NCBI RefSeq assembly: GCF_003355005.1
Contig: NZ_CP029985.1
Location: 1,913,001 to 1,977,000 of the forward strand
From: Sphingomonas sp. FARSPH
GTDB taxonomy: Bacteria; Pseudomonadota; Alphaproteobacteria; Sphingomonadales; Sphingomonadaceae
Length of the DNA: 64,000 nt
Direction: 5' to 3'
Shown: positions 32,916-41,524 of the stretch, piece after piece
Layout: each line of letters starts with the position of its first letter
How positions within the stretch are numbered: the stretch's first letter is position 1
Notes under the pieces: generated by a model
Told to the model about the DNA's origin: nothing
What the model saw: only the letters and a program-made list of their open reading frames with translations
Database searches by the model: none
Translations under genes and position numbers: made by a program

Positions 32916-34037
32916 TCAGGGGCGCAAGGCGCACCCGGCGGACACGCGCACCGGGCTGCACCGCGCCATCGCGCCGCCGGGCAGCGTGACGGCGAAATGC
33001 AGGTTCGCCGGATCGGGGGCGCCGGGATAATAATCCGTGCTGACCGCCTGTGCGCCGCTCTCCATCGCGGCGGTCGCCTTGGCGCGGTTACCGCTGCGCG
33101 CCTCGACGGTATTGGCGTCGGTGCGGGTGCGCACGATCAGGCCCCGGCGCACCCAGTCGCGAATCTTCGCGCCGTCCACCAGCGGATCCTGCACGATCTC
33201 GATCGCGGCCTCCGGCTCGCCGGCGGGATACCAGCCGAACATCGCGCGTCCCTTCAGCGACGGGTGCCCGGCGCGATAGACGTCCGACACCGCGGGGCGA
33301 ACGTCGAACAGCACGTAAACCCGCCCGCGCGCCGCATCGAGGCTGGGCCAGCCGCGCGTGCGGATCGCATCGGCGAGCGTCGGCGCGGACCCGCGCACCT
33401 CGTCCGGCGTGATCAGCCGGCGGCCCGGCAAAGCCGCGCGGATTTCGGCATCGAGCGTGTCGAGCAGGGCCGCGTCGTCCAGCCCCAGCGGAGGGCTGAT
33501 CTCCGGCCGGTCCGACGGCGTATCGGCGGCGTTGATCGTCACCATGATCGGCAGGTGGCGCGGATGCGCGCGCGACCATGCGTCGATCTCGCCCAGACAC
33601 CGCTTCAGCGTCACGCAGGTCGAGATGTAATCGACGTCGGGAATGTGGAACACCTTGTAGCCCGGCCGCAGCATCGCCGCCCGGTCGAACGCGCTCGTCT
33701 GGTGCGCGGCGCGGACCAGCGCCTCGCCCTTCGGGTCGGCGTAGCGGCCGCCCTTCGGATCGGCGAAGATGTCGATCTCCAACTGGCGGACGCCGTGGTC
33801 GAGCTGCCGCGAAAGCGGCAGGTGGTAATAATCGAGCGCGTCCGCCATCTGCGGCGCCCGCGCACGCAGCGCCGTCATGACGGCAGGCGGGATTTGCGCC
33901 TTGAAACTGTTGTGCGACCCCACGACCTGGATGTCGTTCATCCGCAGTGAGCGGGGCGCCTCCATACTGCCCGCCAGCGCGCCGGCCGCGCTGACGGTGG
34001 CGAGCATCGCGAAGGCGGGAAGCAGGAAGCGCCGCAT
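32916..34037 (-). CDS. Secreted Ca2+-dependent phosphoinositide phospholipase C-like protein
   Basis: A 373-residue exported phosphodiesterase with a TIM-barrel PI-PLC fold. A Sec leader (MRRFLLPAFAMLATVSAAGA) is followed by VVGSHNSFK with catalytic His42, LEIDIFAD (metal-binding Glu/Asp), and a second His131 in VFHIPDVDY, as in the calcium-dependent bacterial PI-PLC group. Target could be phosphatidylinositol, glycerophosphoinositol or another phosphodiester. The start is 2 bases after the stop of the TonB-dependent receptor, so enzyme and importer are one unit, which suggests the product is taken up. Confidence 0.85.
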   Translation of the reverse strand: MRRFLLPAFAMLATVSAAGALAGSMEAPRSLRMNDIQVVGSHNSFKAQIPPAVMTALRARAPQMADALDYYHLPLSRQLDHGVRQLEIDIFADPKGGRYADPKGEALVRAAHQTSAFDRAAMLRPGYKVFHIPDVDYISTCVTLKRCLGEIDAWSRAHPRHLPIMVTINAADTPSDRPEISPPLGLDDAALLDTLDAEIRAALPGRRLITPDEVRGSAPTLADAIRTRGWPSLDAARGRVYVLFDVRPAVSDVYRAGHPSLKGRAMFGWYPAGEPEAAIEIVQDPLVDGAKIRDWVRRGLIVRTRTDANTVEARSGNRAKATAAMESGAQAVSTDYYPGAPDPANLHFAVTLPGGAMARCSPVRVSAGCALRP

Positions 34038-34039
34038 GA

Positions 34040-36727
34040 TCAGAACTCCGCCCGGGCGCCGAACAGGATCGTCCGGCCGTAATAGTTGATCTCGCCGAAG
34101 CGGATCGGATCGTCATTGTACGTGTAGAGCTTCGCGCCGGCGAGGTTGATGCCTTCGAGGCTGAACGTCAGCCTCGGCGTGACGCGCAGCGACAGGCTGC
34201 CGTCGAGCGAGCCGAAGGCGTCGGTGTAGGTCGGCGCCTGCGTCGTGCTGCCCGTGCCCGACAGATATTTGTCGCGCCACACGTACGATACGCGCGCCGA
34301 GACGGGACCGTAATCGTAGAAGCCGACGACGTTGAAGCTCTGCTTCGACAGTCCGAGCAGCTGATCGCGGATCGGCCGTGCGCCCGCGGTGTAGAGCGCG
34401 TTCACCGCGGTGCGCGTGTACGACGCCTGGAAGCCGAGGCCGTCGAACGGCTTGGGCAGGAAAGTGAAGACCTGGTTGTACGCCGCTTCCGCGCCATAGA
34501 CCTTGGCATTGCCGCCGTTGACCTGCGTGCTGAGCAGCACCGTGCCCCGGTTGGGGATGACGATGTTGACGTTCTGCGCGGTGATGTAATCGTCCAGCGC
34601 CTTGTAGAAGACCGCGCCACTCAGCGAGCCGTGCGCGTTGAAATACCATTCCAGCGAGCCGTCGAACTGCGTCGCGAGGAACGGATTGAGCTGCGGGTTG
34701 CCGCCACTCGCGGTCGGCGCGTCGGTCGACACGGTGATGCGCGGCGCGCTGTCGGTGATGTTGGGACGGGTCAGCACGCGGCTGGCGGCGAGGCGGCCGA
34801 CGAGGGTCGGCGTCAGTTCGGCGCGCAGGTTGAAGCTGGGCAGCCAGTCGTTGAACGTCTTGGGATAGCTGACCGCGGTGGGCGTCGCGCCGGTGGTCAG
34901 CGTGCCGCTGGCGACTTGGTCGGTGTGGACGAAGCGCACGCCGATATTGCCCGTCACCGGCACCGATCCCGCATCGAACCGATAGTCGGCGCGGATATAG
35001 CCTGCCGCGACCTTCTCCGTCGTCACGAACGACGAGCGCAGGTCGCCCGCGGTCAGCGGGGCGTTGGCGATCGTCTGGTTGAACAGGGCGTTGTAATAAG
35101 TCTGGGTAACCGGGACGATGAAGCTGCGCGGCGCGTTTCCGGGCACGCCCGAGAGGAAATCGTCATAGGGCAGCTGTTCGTAGGCGGGCGTGCCGAGGCT
35201 GGTCAGCGGCTGGCCGTTCGCCGAATTGACGATATAGTCGCGGCGCGAATAATCGCGCTTGCGCCAGTGATATTCGCCACCCATCGCGATCTTACTGAGG
35301 AAGCCATCGAAATCGTGGGCCACGTCGAGCCGGGCGTAGGCGTCCCAGTCCTTGCTGTTCTTGGGCGCGATGTTGAACGGATAGACGGCATAATTGGCCG
35401 GGTTGTTGACGTCGACCGGCGTGGTGAAGGGCGGCAGCACCTTGTAGCCGCCCGACGCGTCATACGTTAGCGGCGCGTTGAAGAAGGCGCGGCTGCGCAC
35501 CGTCCCCTCCGCGTTGCTGGGGTGATAGCTGTGCGCCGACGACCAGTTGCCGTTCGCCGACACGTGCCAGGCGTCGCGATCCCACGTCTGCTTGAGGCCG
35601 ATCGAGAGCAGGTCGTGGCGGTTGAGGCTGTATTCGCGCGACGCCATGAAGCGGACGCGGTTGATCGTCGCGGCGACGACGGTGTTGCCCTTGATGACCG
35701 CGCTGCCCGGAACGATCGAGGTATTGGGGTCGTCCGGATAGATATCGAGGCCGAATTCGTCATAGGCGACCTCCAGCCGGGTCGCGAGCACGTCGAGCGT
35801 GGTGCGCAGTTCCGGCGTCGGCTGCCATTCCGCCGAGACGAGACCCGAAAGCCGCTCGCGATGTTCGGTCTCGATCGTCGGGCGCGTGCGCGTCGGCGTG
35901 TAGAGCCCGGCGGGCAGGCCGCCCGCGGCGGCGGAGGTGAACTTGTCGAGGTTCCAGCCGAAGTTGAGGAATCGGTCGTTGCGGACGTCCTTGCCCCAAT
36001 ATTGCCCGGTAGCGAGCAGGCCGAAAGTGCCGTCCGGCGATTTCCAGCTGGTCAGCAGCGTCGCATTGGGCTCGACGCGATGCGTCTGCGTCGTGAACGT
36101 GTAGCGCGAATTGAGCGTCGTCTTCGTGCCGACATCGAGCGGGCGGAAGGTGTCGACATCGATATTGCCGCCCAGCGCGCCCTCGGTCATGTCGGCGGTC
36201 GGCGTCTTGATCACGTCGATGCGCGACACGAATTCGGCGGGCAGCATCTCGAAGCGGAACTGGCGGCCGTTGGCGCCGCCATTTTCGATCAGGTCGTTGA
36301 GGGCGATCGAGCGGCCGTTGACGAGCGTGTTCTGGAACTGCGGGCCGAGGCCGCGGACGGAGACGTACAGCCCCTCACCGCGCGGGCGCGTGATCGCGAC
36401 GCCGGGCACGACCTGCAGCGCCTCGGCGACGTTCTGCGCGGGGAACTTGCCGATGTCGGTGGACGCGATCGAATCGACGCCATAAGCGGCGCGGCGCTTC
36501 ACCTCGGTCGCCTCCGCGAGACTGCGCGCGTAGGTGCCGGAAACGACGATGTCGCTGTCGTCCTGCTGCTGCGGAGCATCGGCGGCCGGTACGGCCGCGG
36601 CAACGGGCGCGTCGTTGGCGTGCGGACCGGCGGCGGCCTGCGTTTGCGCAGCGGCGCCCTGAACCGCGAACAGCGCGGCGAACGTGAACGGAAGCGTGGC
36701 GCCCGCAAGGCGCGAAAGGTTGGTCAT
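34040..36727 (-). CDS. TonB-dependent outer-membrane receptor (OMR/CirA-like subgroup)
   Basis: An 895-residue receptor. It has a Sec leader (NLSRLAGATLPFTFAALFAV...AAAQ), a TonB box-like DSDIVVSGTYARS, a plug with DIGKFPAQNVAEALQVVPGV, RGLGPQFQNTLVNGR and RIDVIKTPTADMTEGALGGN, and a long barrel ending in the terminal Phe of LFGARAEF. The plug signatures fit the receptor subgroup common in Sphingomonas and Xanthomonas that imports carbohydrates and other organics. Its partner gene encodes a PI-PLC-like enzyme. The start at 36727 gives a normal leader; the open frame upstream is not leader-like. Confidence 0.92.
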   Translation of the reverse strand: MTNLSRLAGATLPFTFAALFAVQGAAAQTQAAAGPHANDAPVAAAVPAADAPQQQDDSDIVVSGTYARSLAEATEVKRRAAYGVDSIASTDIGKFPAQNVAEALQVVPGVAITRPRGEGLYVSVRGLGPQFQNTLVNGRSIALNDLIENGGANGRQFRFEMLPAEFVSRIDVIKTPTADMTEGALGGNIDVDTFRPLDVGTKTTLNSRYTFTTQTHRVEPNATLLTSWKSPDGTFGLLATGQYWGKDVRNDRFLNFGWNLDKFTSAAAGGLPAGLYTPTRTRPTIETEHRERLSGLVSAEWQPTPELRTTLDVLATRLEVAYDEFGLDIYPDDPNTSIVPGSAVIKGNTVVAATINRVRFMASREYSLNRHDLLSIGLKQTWDRDAWHVSANGNWSSAHSYHPSNAEGTVRSRAFFNAPLTYDASGGYKVLPPFTTPVDVNNPANYAVYPFNIAPKNSKDWDAYARLDVAHDFDGFLSKIAMGGEYHWRKRDYSRRDYIVNSANGQPLTSLGTPAYEQLPYDDFLSGVPGNAPRSFIVPVTQTYYNALFNQTIANAPLTAGDLRSSFVTTEKVAAGYIRADYRFDAGSVPVTGNIGVRFVHTDQVASGTLTTGATPTAVSYPKTFNDWLPSFNLRAELTPTLVGRLAASRVLTRPNITDSAPRITVSTDAPTASGGNPQLNPFLATQFDGSLEWYFNAHGSLSGAVFYKALDDYITAQNVNIVIPNRGTVLLSTQVNGGNAKVYGAEAAYNQVFTFLPKPFDGLGFQASYTRTAVNALYTAGARPIRDQLLGLSKQSFNVVGFYDYGPVSARVSYVWRDKYLSGTGSTTQAPTYTDAFGSLDGSLSLRVTPRLTFSLEGINLAGAKLYTYNDDPIRFGEINYYGRTILFGARAEF

Positions 36728-36863
36728 GTGAGAATCTCCCCCCGGCTTTATGCCGTTGCGAGGCGCGCTAGATTCCATTCATTACGGACCAAAGTAGAAC
36801 CAATGACGCTTTCGTGAAGGCGTCGAATTTTCCTGCAAAGGATTGCTAGGCACGACGGATCGT

Positions 36864-38060
36864 TCAGAAGCCGCGGGGCAGCGGCAGGCTGGCGACGAAC
36901 GCGGTCCAGCCCCCCGCAGCAGGCAGCAGCGCGATGTCGCCGCCATGACCGCGCACGATCTGCCGCGCGAGCGCGAGGCCGACGCCGCTGCCTTCGGGCT
37001 TGGTGGTCATGAACGGATGGAAGATCGTCTCGGCCAACTCGGGCGTGATCGCGGGGCCGCGATTGGCGATGGTGAAGGCGACGGCATCGACCGTCGTCGT
37101 CGCCGCCAGTCGCGCCGCCGGGGCGGGCACGGCGGCATCGATCATCGCCTCGGCCGCATTCTGGAGGACCGCCCACAAGGCGGCGGAGAGCTGGTCCGCA
37201 TCGGCAAGTATCGTCGGCGGCGCGTGTGTGATGTCGACGTCGAGCACGATTCCCGGCCAGCGGACCGCGAACAGGCGGGCAAGGTCGGTGGTGAGATCGG
37301 CGATCCCGACCCGGTTGCGGTCGGGCGCGGGCAGGCGCGCAAGGCTGCGGTACGTGTCGCCGAACCGCTGAAGCCCACCGGACCGGCGCGCGACCGTTTC
37401 CACCGCCTCGCGCACCGCGGCAAGATCGGGCGGCGTATCGCGTAGCATCGCCGCCGCGGTATCCGCCAGCGAGGCGATGGGGGTCAGCGCGTTGACGATC
37501 TCGTGGCTGAGCACCTGGACGAGGTCGCGCAGCGCGGTCGCCTCCGCCGCCTTCAGCTCCGTGCCTATGTCGATCAGCGCGCCGACCTGCGCCACCCGGC
37601 CGCCCAGCAGCAACTCGCCCGCCGCCAGCGCGAACGGGCGGGCGATACCCCCCTGATCCAGCGTGACCGTCGCGGTGCGGCCGGGCGCGGTCTGCGTCAT
37701 CACCGCGACCAGCGCGGGCGGGGCGGCGGCGATCGTATCGTCCGCAGCGAACAGGCGGCGCGCAGCCCGATTGACCGCGCGCAGCACGCCGTCCTCGAGC
37801 ACGACGAGCGGCGCGGGCGACAGATCGAGATAGGCAACGAGGCGGCGGCGTTCGTCCTCGCCGGCGGGAACGGGTGGTGGCGGGGGCGGCGGCAGTGGCG
37901 GCCGGAGCGCGAACACCGCGGCGCCCCCCGTCCAGGCGGCGACCAGTAAGGCGAGCACAGTGGTGGCGTACAGCCCCGCCGCCGCGCTCCACGCCGCTGC
38001 CGCACCGGCCGCGGTCGCGACGAGCATGCGCACGCCGGTGGCGACGCGATCAGAGGCCAT
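36864..38060 (-). CDS. Sensor histidine kinase (NtrY-like)
   Basis: A 398-residue membrane kinase, partner of the response regulator it overlaps by 11 bases. Two N-terminal membrane helices (about residues 12-52) are followed by a Pro-rich link, a PAS-like domain (about 75-165), the phosphoacceptor His186 in VLSHEIVNALTPI, and an ATPase domain with LQNAAEAMID (N box) and FHPFMTTKPEGSGVGLALAR (F/G2 boxes). There is almost no periplasmic loop, so the signal is probably sensed in the membrane or cytoplasm. The signal is unknown, but the divergent exporter suggests envelope stress or a peptide/lipid. Confidence 0.9.
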   Translation of the reverse strand: MASDRVATGVRMLVATAAGAAAAWSAAAGLYATTVLALLVAAWTGGAAVFALRPPLPPPPPPPVPAGEDERRRLVAYLDLSPAPLVVLEDGVLRAVNRAARRLFAADDTIAAAPPALVAVMTQTAPGRTATVTLDQGGIARPFALAAGELLLGGRVAQVGALIDIGTELKAAEATALRDLVQVLSHEIVNALTPIASLADTAAAMLRDTPPDLAAVREAVETVARRSGGLQRFGDTYRSLARLPAPDRNRVGIADLTTDLARLFAVRWPGIVLDVDITHAPPTILADADQLSAALWAVLQNAAEAMIDAAVPAPAARLAATTTVDAVAFTIANRGPAITPELAETIFHPFMTTKPEGSGVGLALARQIVRGHGGDIALLPAAGGWTAFVASLPLPRGF

Positions 38061-39294
38061 AGCGCGCCATGCGGCGATAGAGCGCGGCGCGCGTCAGCCC
38101 GAGTTCGGCGGCGGCGCGACTGACATTGAAGGCGTGACGCTTGAGCGCGGCGGCAACCAGCGTCTCCTCGCTGCGCGCGAGATTGAGGTCGCTGGCGAGC
38201 GCACGCGGCGAAAGGTCGTCGGGCGGCAGTGCCAGGGCGAGATCGGCGACGTCATGTGCCTCGCCCGTGCCGAGCAGCACCGCACGCTCCGCGGCGCGGC
38301 GCACTCCGCGCACATTGTCGGGCCAGGCATCGGCGGCGATCGCGCGCGCCGCCTCCGGCGTCAGCGCACGGGCGGACTTGCCGTGACGGCCCGCGAAGAC
38401 GGCGAGGAAATGGCGTGCGATCAGAAGCGCATCGTCGCCGCGCGCGGCGAGCGGGGGCAGGTCGATCTCGATCGTCGCGATCCGGTCGAGCAGATCCTCG
38501 TGCAGCGCAGCGATCAGCGTCGGGCGGTCGCACCGGCTGGTCGCGATCACGCGTATGCCCGCGAGGCCGCGTGCGAGCACGGGCTGCAGGCCGGGTGCGA
38601 GCCGGTCGACCTGGTCGATCACCAGGCTGGCGCCCGCCGCCTCCGCCAGCGCGGCGTCGAGCATCGCCGCATCCGCCGCCCCGGCGTCCAGCGTCACCAG
38701 CGGCGCGTCGGCGCGCGGCGAAGCGCGGTGGATCGCGGACGCGGCCAGCGTCTTGCCGGTGCCGGCCGCCCCGCGCAGCAGCACGGGCGCATCGGTCGGC
38801 GCGATCCGCGCGATCAGGTCGCGGACCGCGGCGATGGCGGCGCTGTCGCCGAGCAACGCGGGGGCGGCATCGGCGGGCGGCAACGGCGCGGCGTCGCGTT
38901 TCGCCTGCGCCAGCGCGATGCCGCGTTCGACGGTGGCGAGCAGGCGCGCGTTGCTCCATGGCTTGATGACGAAATCGGCCGCGCCGCCGCGCATCGCCTG
39001 TACCGCGACCTGGATGCCGCTGTGGCCGGTGACGACGATGACCACAGCATGCCGGTCCGCCGCGATCAGCCGGTCGAGCAGCGCGAAGCCTTCTTCGCCG
39101 CTGGTCCGCCCGCGCGCGAAATTGAGGTCGAGCAGGATGACGTCGGCGGGCCGTTGCGCCAGCGCGACCCAGGCGGCGTCGGGATCGGCGGCAGTGGCGA
39201 CGCGCATGCCGTGCCGCTCCAGCAGCAGTTGCGCCGCGCGGGCGATGTCGGCGTCGTCGTCGACGACGAGGATGCGGGGTGATTCGGTTGACAT
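38050..39294 (-). CDS. NtrC-family response regulator lacking the sigma-54 contact motif
   Basis: A 414-residue regulator: receiver domain (phospho-acceptor Asp56 in VILLDLNFA, Lys111 in FVIKPW), an AAA+ domain (about 148-330) and a Fis-type helix-turn-helix (HAFNVSRAAAELGLTRAALY). The AAA+ part is degenerate: Walker A is GAAGTGKT (175-182), Walker B ends in IDQVD rather than DE, and GAFTGA is absent between them. It therefore cannot be expected to open sigma-54 holoenzyme and probably acts as an ordinary activator or repressor. It is transcribed divergently from the ABC exporter operon and precedes the kinase. Confidence 0.88.
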   Translation of the reverse strand: MSTESPRILVVDDDADIARAAQLLLERHGMRVATAADPDAAWVALAQRPADVILLDLNFARGRTSGEEGFALLDRLIAADRHAVVIVVTGHSGIQVAVQAMRGGAADFVIKPWSNARLLATVERGIALAQAKRDAAPLPPADAAPALLGDSAAIAAVRDLIARIAPTDAPVLLRGAAGTGKTLAASAIHRASPRADAPLVTLDAGAADAAMLDAALAEAAGASLVIDQVDRLAPGLQPVLARGLAGIRVIATSRCDRPTLIAALHEDLLDRIATIEIDLPPLAARGDDALLIARHFLAVFAGRHGKSARALTPEAARAIAADAWPDNVRGVRRAAERAVLLGTGEAHDVADLALALPPDDLSPRALASDLNLARSEETLVAAALKRHAFNVSRAAAELGLTRAALYRRMARYGL

Positions 39295-39305
39295 CGCGGC
39301 ATCCC

Positions 39306-39420
39306 TGTTCGGAAACGGACACTTGCTACAGCCGGCGGCGGAAGGCTGGCTAGGGGTGTCGTAAAATCGCATCGGATCAGTGCTTTAGGCCCACGGACGC
39401 TGTCCGGCCTACACTGTCCG
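39306..39420. promoter_or_regulatory. Cluster of TGTCCG/CGGACA sites in the divergent promoter region
   Basis: Between the regulator and the exporter operon there is a near-perfect inverted repeat TGTTCG-N4-CGGACA at 39306-39321, a second CGGACGCTGTCCG at 39394-39406, and another TGTCCG at 39415-39420, two bases before the adaptor ATG. The 6-base half-sites repeat at 14-base spacing in the last pair. They are candidate operators for the adjacent regulator; this is inference from position. Confidence 0.5.
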
Positions 39421-39422
39421 CC

Positions 39423-40712
39423 ATGTTGGACACGCCTTCTTCGACCCCGATCAGCGGCGCGAGCATGGATCGCCGTATCGAACGCCCGGGCGCTCGGCGC
39501 CGCAAGCGGATCGTGCGGATCGCGATCGGCGTCGCGATCGCCTGCGCCGCCGTCGCCTTGTGGTGGCTGATGCCGGGGGGCAACAGCCTGGCGGTCGATG
39601 CGCAGGGCATCCGCACCGGTGCCGTCGTGCGCGAGGCGTTCCGCGATTTCGTGCCGCTGCGTGCCGAAGTCGCGCCCTTGCGCACCGTCTACGTCGCCGC
39701 GGTGCAGGGCGGATCGGTGGCCCAGGTGATCGCCGCGGACGGTACGATGGTCGCCGCGGGTGCGCCACTCGCGCGGCTGTCCAACCCCGGGCTCGAGCTG
39801 GACGTCGCCAGCCGCTCGGCGGGCATCGTCGGCCAGCTCAGCGCGAACAGCGGCGCGGCGCTCTCCGTGCAGCGCACCCGCCAGGACAGCGCCCGCGACA
39901 TCGCCGATGCGCGCAACGCGCTGTCGAAGGCGCAAACCGCGCTGCGCCAGAAACAGGTGCTGTACGACAAGGGATTCGTCACCGCCGCCGCGATCGACCC
40001 CTTGCGCGAAGAGGTCGTCTATCAGACGAACCGCGTCGCCGCGCTGACCGCGGGACAGGCGCAGGCGAACGGCACGCTCGCCGACCAGTCCGCCGGCATC
40101 ACCGCGACCGCGCGCGAATTGCGCGAAAGCCTGGCGATGGTGCGCGCGAGCCTCGCGGCGCTGACCGTACGCGCGCCAGTCGCGGGGCGGCTGACCGCCT
40201 TCACCATCCAGCCCGGCCAGATCCTGAAGGCCGGCGACCCCGTCGGCCAGATCGATTCGGAAGGCCAGTGGAAGCTCGTCGCCGACGTCGACCAATTCTA
40301 CCTCGGCCGGGTGCGGACGGGCCTTGCCGCGCGCGCCGACCTCGACGGCACGAGCTATCCGCTCCACGTCATCCGCATCCTGCCGCAGGTGACCGAAGGG
40401 CGCTTCCGCGTCGAATTCGGGTTCGACGGCCGCGTGCCGGCGGGACTCAACCGGGGCCAGACGCTGGACGTGCGCCTGATCCTCGGCGCGGACCGCCCCG
40501 CGATCGTCGCGCCGGCGGGCGGCTGGCTGGATGCGGGCGGCGCCACCGCCTTCGTCATGGACGGCAGCGGCCGCGCCGTGCGCCGCCCGATCCAGACCGG
40601 TCGCCGCAACCCCGACCAGGTCGAGGTGACCGGCGGGCTCAATCCCGGCGAGCGCATCGTGACGACGCCGCTCGCCACCTACGCCCAATACCAGACCCTC
40701 CTCATCCGATAG
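39423..40712 (+). CDS. Periplasmic adaptor of ABC exporter (HlyD/MacA-like)
   Basis: A 429-residue membrane-fusion protein linking the inner-membrane ABC transporter to an outer-membrane channel. An N-terminal membrane anchor (about residues 28-50, RIAIGVAIACAAVALWWLMP), a barrel-sandwich hybrid domain (LRTVYVAAVQGGSVAQVIA, VRAPVAGRLTAFTIQPGQIL), a coiled-coil hairpin (about 135-230) and a C-terminal beta-barrel with the final NPDQVEVTGGLNPGERIV. First gene of the exporter operon: adaptor, ATPase, 36-residue peptide, permease, permease. Confidence 0.9.
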   Translation: MLDTPSSTPISGASMDRRIERPGARRRKRIVRIAIGVAIACAAVALWWLMPGGNSLAVDAQGIRTGAVVREAFRDFVPLRAEVAPLRTVYVAAVQGGSVAQVIAADGTMVAAGAPLARLSNPGLELDVASRSAGIVGQLSANSGAALSVQRTRQDSARDIADARNALSKAQTALRQKQVLYDKGFVTAAAIDPLREEVVYQTNRVAALTAGQAQANGTLADQSAGITATARELRESLAMVRASLAALTVRAPVAGRLTAFTIQPGQILKAGDPVGQIDSEGQWKLVADVDQFYLGRVRTGLAARADLDGTSYPLHVIRILPQVTEGRFRVEFGFDGRVPAGLNRGQTLDVRLILGADRPAIVAPAGGWLDAGGATAFVMDGSGRAVRRPIQTGRRNPDQVEVTGGLNPGERIVTTPLATYAQYQTLLIR

Positions 40713-40720
40713 GACTTGCC

Positions 40721-41401
40721 ATGATCCAGCTTCAGGACGTCAGCCGCACCTATGCCTCCGACGAGGTCGAGACGACCGCCTTGGGCGGCATCGACCTCCA
40801 CGTCGAAAAGGGCGAATTCGTCGCCATCATGGGGCCGTCGGGCTGCGGCAAGTCGACTTTGCTCAACATCCTGGGCACGATCGACCGGCCGAGCGGCGGC
40901 AAATATCTGTTCGAGGGCGAGGACATCGCCGCGGCGCCCGAGGCGGCGCTGGCGAAGCTGCGCCGCGACCGGCTGGGCTTCGTGTTCCAGAGCTTCAACC
41001 TGATCGACGAGCTGACGATCGCGGAGAATGTCGCGCTCGGCCTCGCCTACCGCGCGATGCCCGCGCGCGAGAAGAAGGAGCGGATCGCCGCGGCGATGGA
41101 CCGCGTCGGCATCGCGCATCGCCAGCGCCATCACCCGCACCAATTGTCGGGCGGTCAGCAACAGCGCGCCGCGATCGCGCGCGCGATCGTCGGCGAACCG
41201 CGCCTGATCCTGGCGGACGAACCGACCGGCAACCTAGACACCGCGAACGGCGCGCAGGTCATGGAGATTCTGCAACAGCTCAACGCGGAGGGCGCGACGA
41301 TCGTCATGGTCACGCACAGCCCCGCGCATGCCGACATCGCCAAGCGCACCGTCCACATGCTCGACGGCCGCATCCTCGCCTCCGCGCGGTTGGCGGCGTG
41401 A
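40721..41401 (+). CDS. ABC transporter ATP-binding protein (MacB/LolD type)
   Basis: A 226-residue ATPase of the FtsE/LolD/MacB family. Walker A GPSGCGKST (about residues 38-46), Q-loop FVFQSFNLI, ABC signature LSGGQQQRAAIARA, Walker B LILADEPTGNLD and switch His in VTHSP are all intact. It powers the two following FtsX-type permeases. The start is 8 bases after the adaptor stop; its TGA overlaps the ATG of the small membrane peptide gene. Confidence 0.96.
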   Translation: MIQLQDVSRTYASDEVETTALGGIDLHVEKGEFVAIMGPSGCGKSTLLNILGTIDRPSGGKYLFEGEDIAAAPEAALAKLRRDRLGFVFQSFNLIDELTIAENVALGLAYRAMPAREKKERIAAAMDRVGIAHRQRHHPHQLSGGQQQRAAIARAIVGEPRLILADEPTGNLDTANGAQVMEILQQLNAEGATIVMVTHSPAHADIAKRTVHMLDGRILASARLAA

Positions 41402-41511
41402 TGCTGCGCCGCGCTCCTCGTGCGCGCGGCAACGGTCTCGTCGTCGTGCTGCTGATCCTCGTCCTGCTGCTGGTCCTGCGCGTCGCCGCGCAGACCCGCC
41501 CTGCTGCCTGA
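41401..41511 (+). CDS. 36-residue single-helix membrane peptide
   Basis: A short frame that begins at the last base of the ABC ATPase stop codon (TGATG) and ends 13 bases before the first permease. It encodes a basic N-terminus (MLRRAPRARGNG), one strongly hydrophobic helix (LVVVLLILVLLLVLRVAAQ) and a 5-residue tail. The coupling, position and positive-inside topology argue that it is translated and inserted in the membrane. It may be a small accessory subunit of the exporter. It is below the length limit of most gene finders and no homologue is known to me. Confidence 0.6.
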   Translation: MLRRAPRARGNGLVVVLLILVLLLVLRVAAQTRPAA

Positions 41512-41524
41512 AGGGTATTTCCCG

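Noticed and set aside
36728..36863. Pho box upstream of the receptor/PI-PLC unit
   Set aside because: No convincing pair of CTGTCA-type direct repeats; phosphate control remains only a hypothesis.
39295..39422. Sigma-54 promoter for the exporter operon
   Set aside because: No GG-N10-GC with flanking consensus was found, and the regulator lacks GAFTGA.
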